From positions 1-6,321 of the forward strand of contig PLTK01000242.1 of assembly GCA_003164415.1 (NCBI GenBank): DNA of 6,321 nucleotides. The letters run 5' to 3'. Positions 4,790-6,321 of the stretch are shown in pieces. The translations under genes were made by a program, and so were the position numbers. Source of the stretch: Methanobacterium sp. GTDB lineage: Archaea; Methanobacteriota; Methanobacteria; Methanobacteriales; Methanobacteriaceae. The notes beneath the pieces were generated by a model that did not search any database, was not told the origin of the DNA, and saw only the letters and a list, made by a program, of their open reading frames with translations. The stretch's first letter is position 1. Each line of letters opens with the position of its first letter.

Positions 4790-6321
4790 ATGGACAGCTA
4801 TGGCTATCGTGTTCATAGCATCTATAATGGGAAGTATAAACATGAGTATCGTTATGATTGCTCTTCCCGCAATATTTAATGGAATTCAAATTAATCCATT
4901 GAATTCATTTCAATATCTCTTATGGATTTTAATGGGTTACGGACTGGTTACCGCTACACTACTCCTAAGTTTTGGTCGTATATCAGATATGTACGGACGA
5001 GTAAAGATGTTCAGATTAGGATTTTTAATATTCAGTCTAGCATCTATACTACTGTATCTAACACCTTCAACAGGTGATACCGGTGCATTAGAAATTATAA
5101 TATTCAGGATAATACAAGCAACTGGTAGTGCACTATTAATGGCAAACAGTGCAGCCATTCTTACCGATTCATTCCCCTCCACTGAACGAGGAAAAGCATT
5201 AGGTATAAACACAGTTGCAGCAATATCAGGAGCATTTTTAGGCTTGATTCTTGGAGGTATACTCGCTGTATTCAATTGGAGATATGTATTTTTAGTGAGT
5301 GTACCATTTGGGCTTATTGGGACAGTATGGTCATATTATAGGCTAAAAGAACTATCAATCAAGGCAGAAAAAACTAAACTAGATTTATGGGGTAATATCA
5401 CATTCGTATTAGGCATAACCCTCATACTTGTAGGTGTTACCTACGGATTAATACCATATGGAAACAGTCCAATGGGATGGAGCAATCCATGGGTAATATC
5501 ATCTATGATAATTGGATTAATCTCGTTGATCCTGTTCCCATTTGTTGAAAATAGGGTTGAATCTCCTATGTTCAGATTGGATCTATTTAAAAATAAGAGT
5601 TTTGCATATGCAAATATTGCTGGATTATTGGGTGCATTGGGTAGGGGTGGTATGATGTTCATGCTCATATTACTATTGCAGGGTATATGGTTACCGCTAC
5701 ATGGATACAGTTATGCATCTACCCCATTCTGGGCAGGTGTTTATATGTTACCATTAACCGCAGGTATTTTTATTATGGGACCAATTTCAGGAATATTATC
5801 CGATTCTTATGGCCCACGTTGGATTGCAACAGGGGGAATGGTTATAGTTACTATATCCTTCCTGATCTTAGCGACACTGCCATTTAATTTCAGTTATCTG
5901 GAATTTGGCTTAGCCCTACTCCTGATGGGAGTTGGAGGGGGGATGTTCGGTTCACCAAACAGTGCTTCCATAATGAATTCTGTTCCATCTGAGGATAGGG
6001 GTGTAGCTTCAGGAATGATGTACACCATAATGAACACAGCATTTACAGCTAGTATGGCTATATTTTTCACCATAGTAATTGTTGGAATAACCCAAAGATT
6101 CCCTGATGCAATGACGACATCACTGGCAAGCATTGGTGCAATTAATTTAGCTCCAGTTTTAAGCAATATTCCACCTACTTCAGCACTGTTTTCAGCCTTC
6201 CTAGGTTACAATCCTGTTAATGCAATATTGGGTGTTTTACCATCATCATTTGTGGCTTTAATACCTCATTCAACATTAAACACGTTAACTGGTTCAACAT
6301 GGTTCCCATCAACACTTGCAA
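4779..6321 (+). CDS. MFS transporter, DHA2-like (EmrB/QacA, 14-TM type) drug/solute efflux protein, C-terminus beyond window
   Basis: An uninterrupted frame of 514 codons runs to the right edge. It has the layout of a DHA2 major facilitator protein, typically a proton-coupled exporter of drugs or other organic compounds in the cytoplasmic membrane. Visible features are TM1 ending in MIALP (26-30), loop 2-3 motif A as [13 protein letters not shown] (66-78), motif B as RIIQATG (110-116), the motif C region [10 protein letters not shown] (151-160), [13 protein letters not shown] (166-178), a second-half motif A-like [10 protein letters not shown] (338-347), and [15 protein letters not shown] (465-479), which is characteristic of the C-terminal part of this group. 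Two hallmark positions differ: Asn21 replaces the usual Asp in TM1, and Leu156 replaces the motif C proline. TTG at 4779 is preferred because GGTGGTGA ends 5 nt upstream and the protein then begins MEYKW, like its relatives. ATG at 4764 is in frame but lacks an SD. The substrate is unknown. Confidence 0.9.
   Translation, partial: MEYKWTAMAIVFIASIMGSINMSIVMIALPAIFNGIQINPLNSFQYLLWILMGYGLVTATLLLSFGRISDMYGRVKMFRLGFLIFSLASILLYLTPSTGDTGALEIIIFRIIQATGSALLMANSAAILTDSFPSTERGKALGINTVAAISGAFLGLILGGILAVFNWRYVFLVSVPFGLIGTVWSYYRLKELSIKAEKTKLDLWGNITFVLGITLILVGVTYGLIPYGNSPMGWSNPWVISSMIIGLISLILFPFVENRVESPMFRLDLFKNKSFAYANIAGLLGALGRGGMMFMLILLLQGIWLPLHGYSYASTPFWAGVYMLPLTAGIFIMGPISGILSDSYGPRWIATGGMVIVTISFLILATLPFNFSYLEFGLALLLMGVGGGMFGSPNSASIMNSVPSEDRGVASGMMYTIMNTAFTASMAIFFTIVIVGITQRFPDAMTTSLASIGAINLAPVLSNIPPTSALFSAFLGYNPVNAILGVLPSSFVALIPHSTLNTLTGSTWFPSTLA

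Noticed and set aside
4937..6166. Minus-strand ORFs (4937-5275, 5441-5668, 5894-6166) and a plus-strand ORF (5687-5887)
   Set aside because: All fall inside the long transporter frame (4779 to the right edge), whose translation matches DHA2 motifs throughout; these are shadows in other frames.

Overview
This AT-rich window most likely comes from a methanogenic archaeon of the Methanobacteriales (Methanobacterium-like). That is an inference from several signals: long AT-rich spacers, TATA-like boxes 45-60 nt upstream of genes, Shine-Dalgarno (SD) sites of the GGTGAT/GAGGTGA type, oligo-T tracts after genes, GTG and TTG starts, and gene content (2-oxoacid:ferredoxin oxidoreductase, AbrB-type regulator, flavodoxin). 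No rRNA, tRNA, CRISPR array or insertion sequence was seen.

Layout. (1) 1-130, minus: the N-terminus of an SRPBCC/AHSA1-type protein running off the left edge. (2) 131-398: a divergent promoter region. (3) 399-866, plus: a small flavodoxin. (4) 994-3577, plus: a two-gene operon for a 2-oxoacid:ferredoxin oxidoreductase, with a fused gamma-alpha subunit followed 1 nt later by the beta subunit. (5) 3829-3987, plus: a 52-residue, almost entirely hydrophobic membrane microprotein with a very good SD and a terminator-like hairpin plus T10 downstream. (6) 4271-4489, plus: an AbrB/MazE-fold regulator with repeated sequence at its promoter. (7) 4779-6321, plus: a 14-TM-type (DHA2) major facilitator transporter, open at the right edge and preceded by an overlapping 22-codon leader ORF.

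How they fit together. The oxidoreductase would interconvert a 2-oxoacid plus CoA with an acyl-CoA and CO2, exchanging electrons with ferredoxin. The flavodoxin just upstream is a candidate low-potential partner, but it appears to be a separate transcription unit. The AbrB-like protein and the transporter are plausibly a regulator-target pair: a 10-nt sequence from the AbrB promoter recurs in the spacer before the transporter. The microprotein has no recognised function. Its promoter shares a 13-nt match, at nearly the same distance from the start codon, with the promoter of the left-edge SRPBCC gene.

Points most worth a second look are the leader ORF overlapping the transporter start, the loss of two hallmark residues in the transporter, the Cys-to-Gln change at a usual [4Fe-4S] ligand position in the beta subunit, the microprotein, and the repeat-rich AbrB promoter. 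Nothing here amounts to a clearly new multi-gene system; most of the window is ordinary methanogen metabolism and transport.
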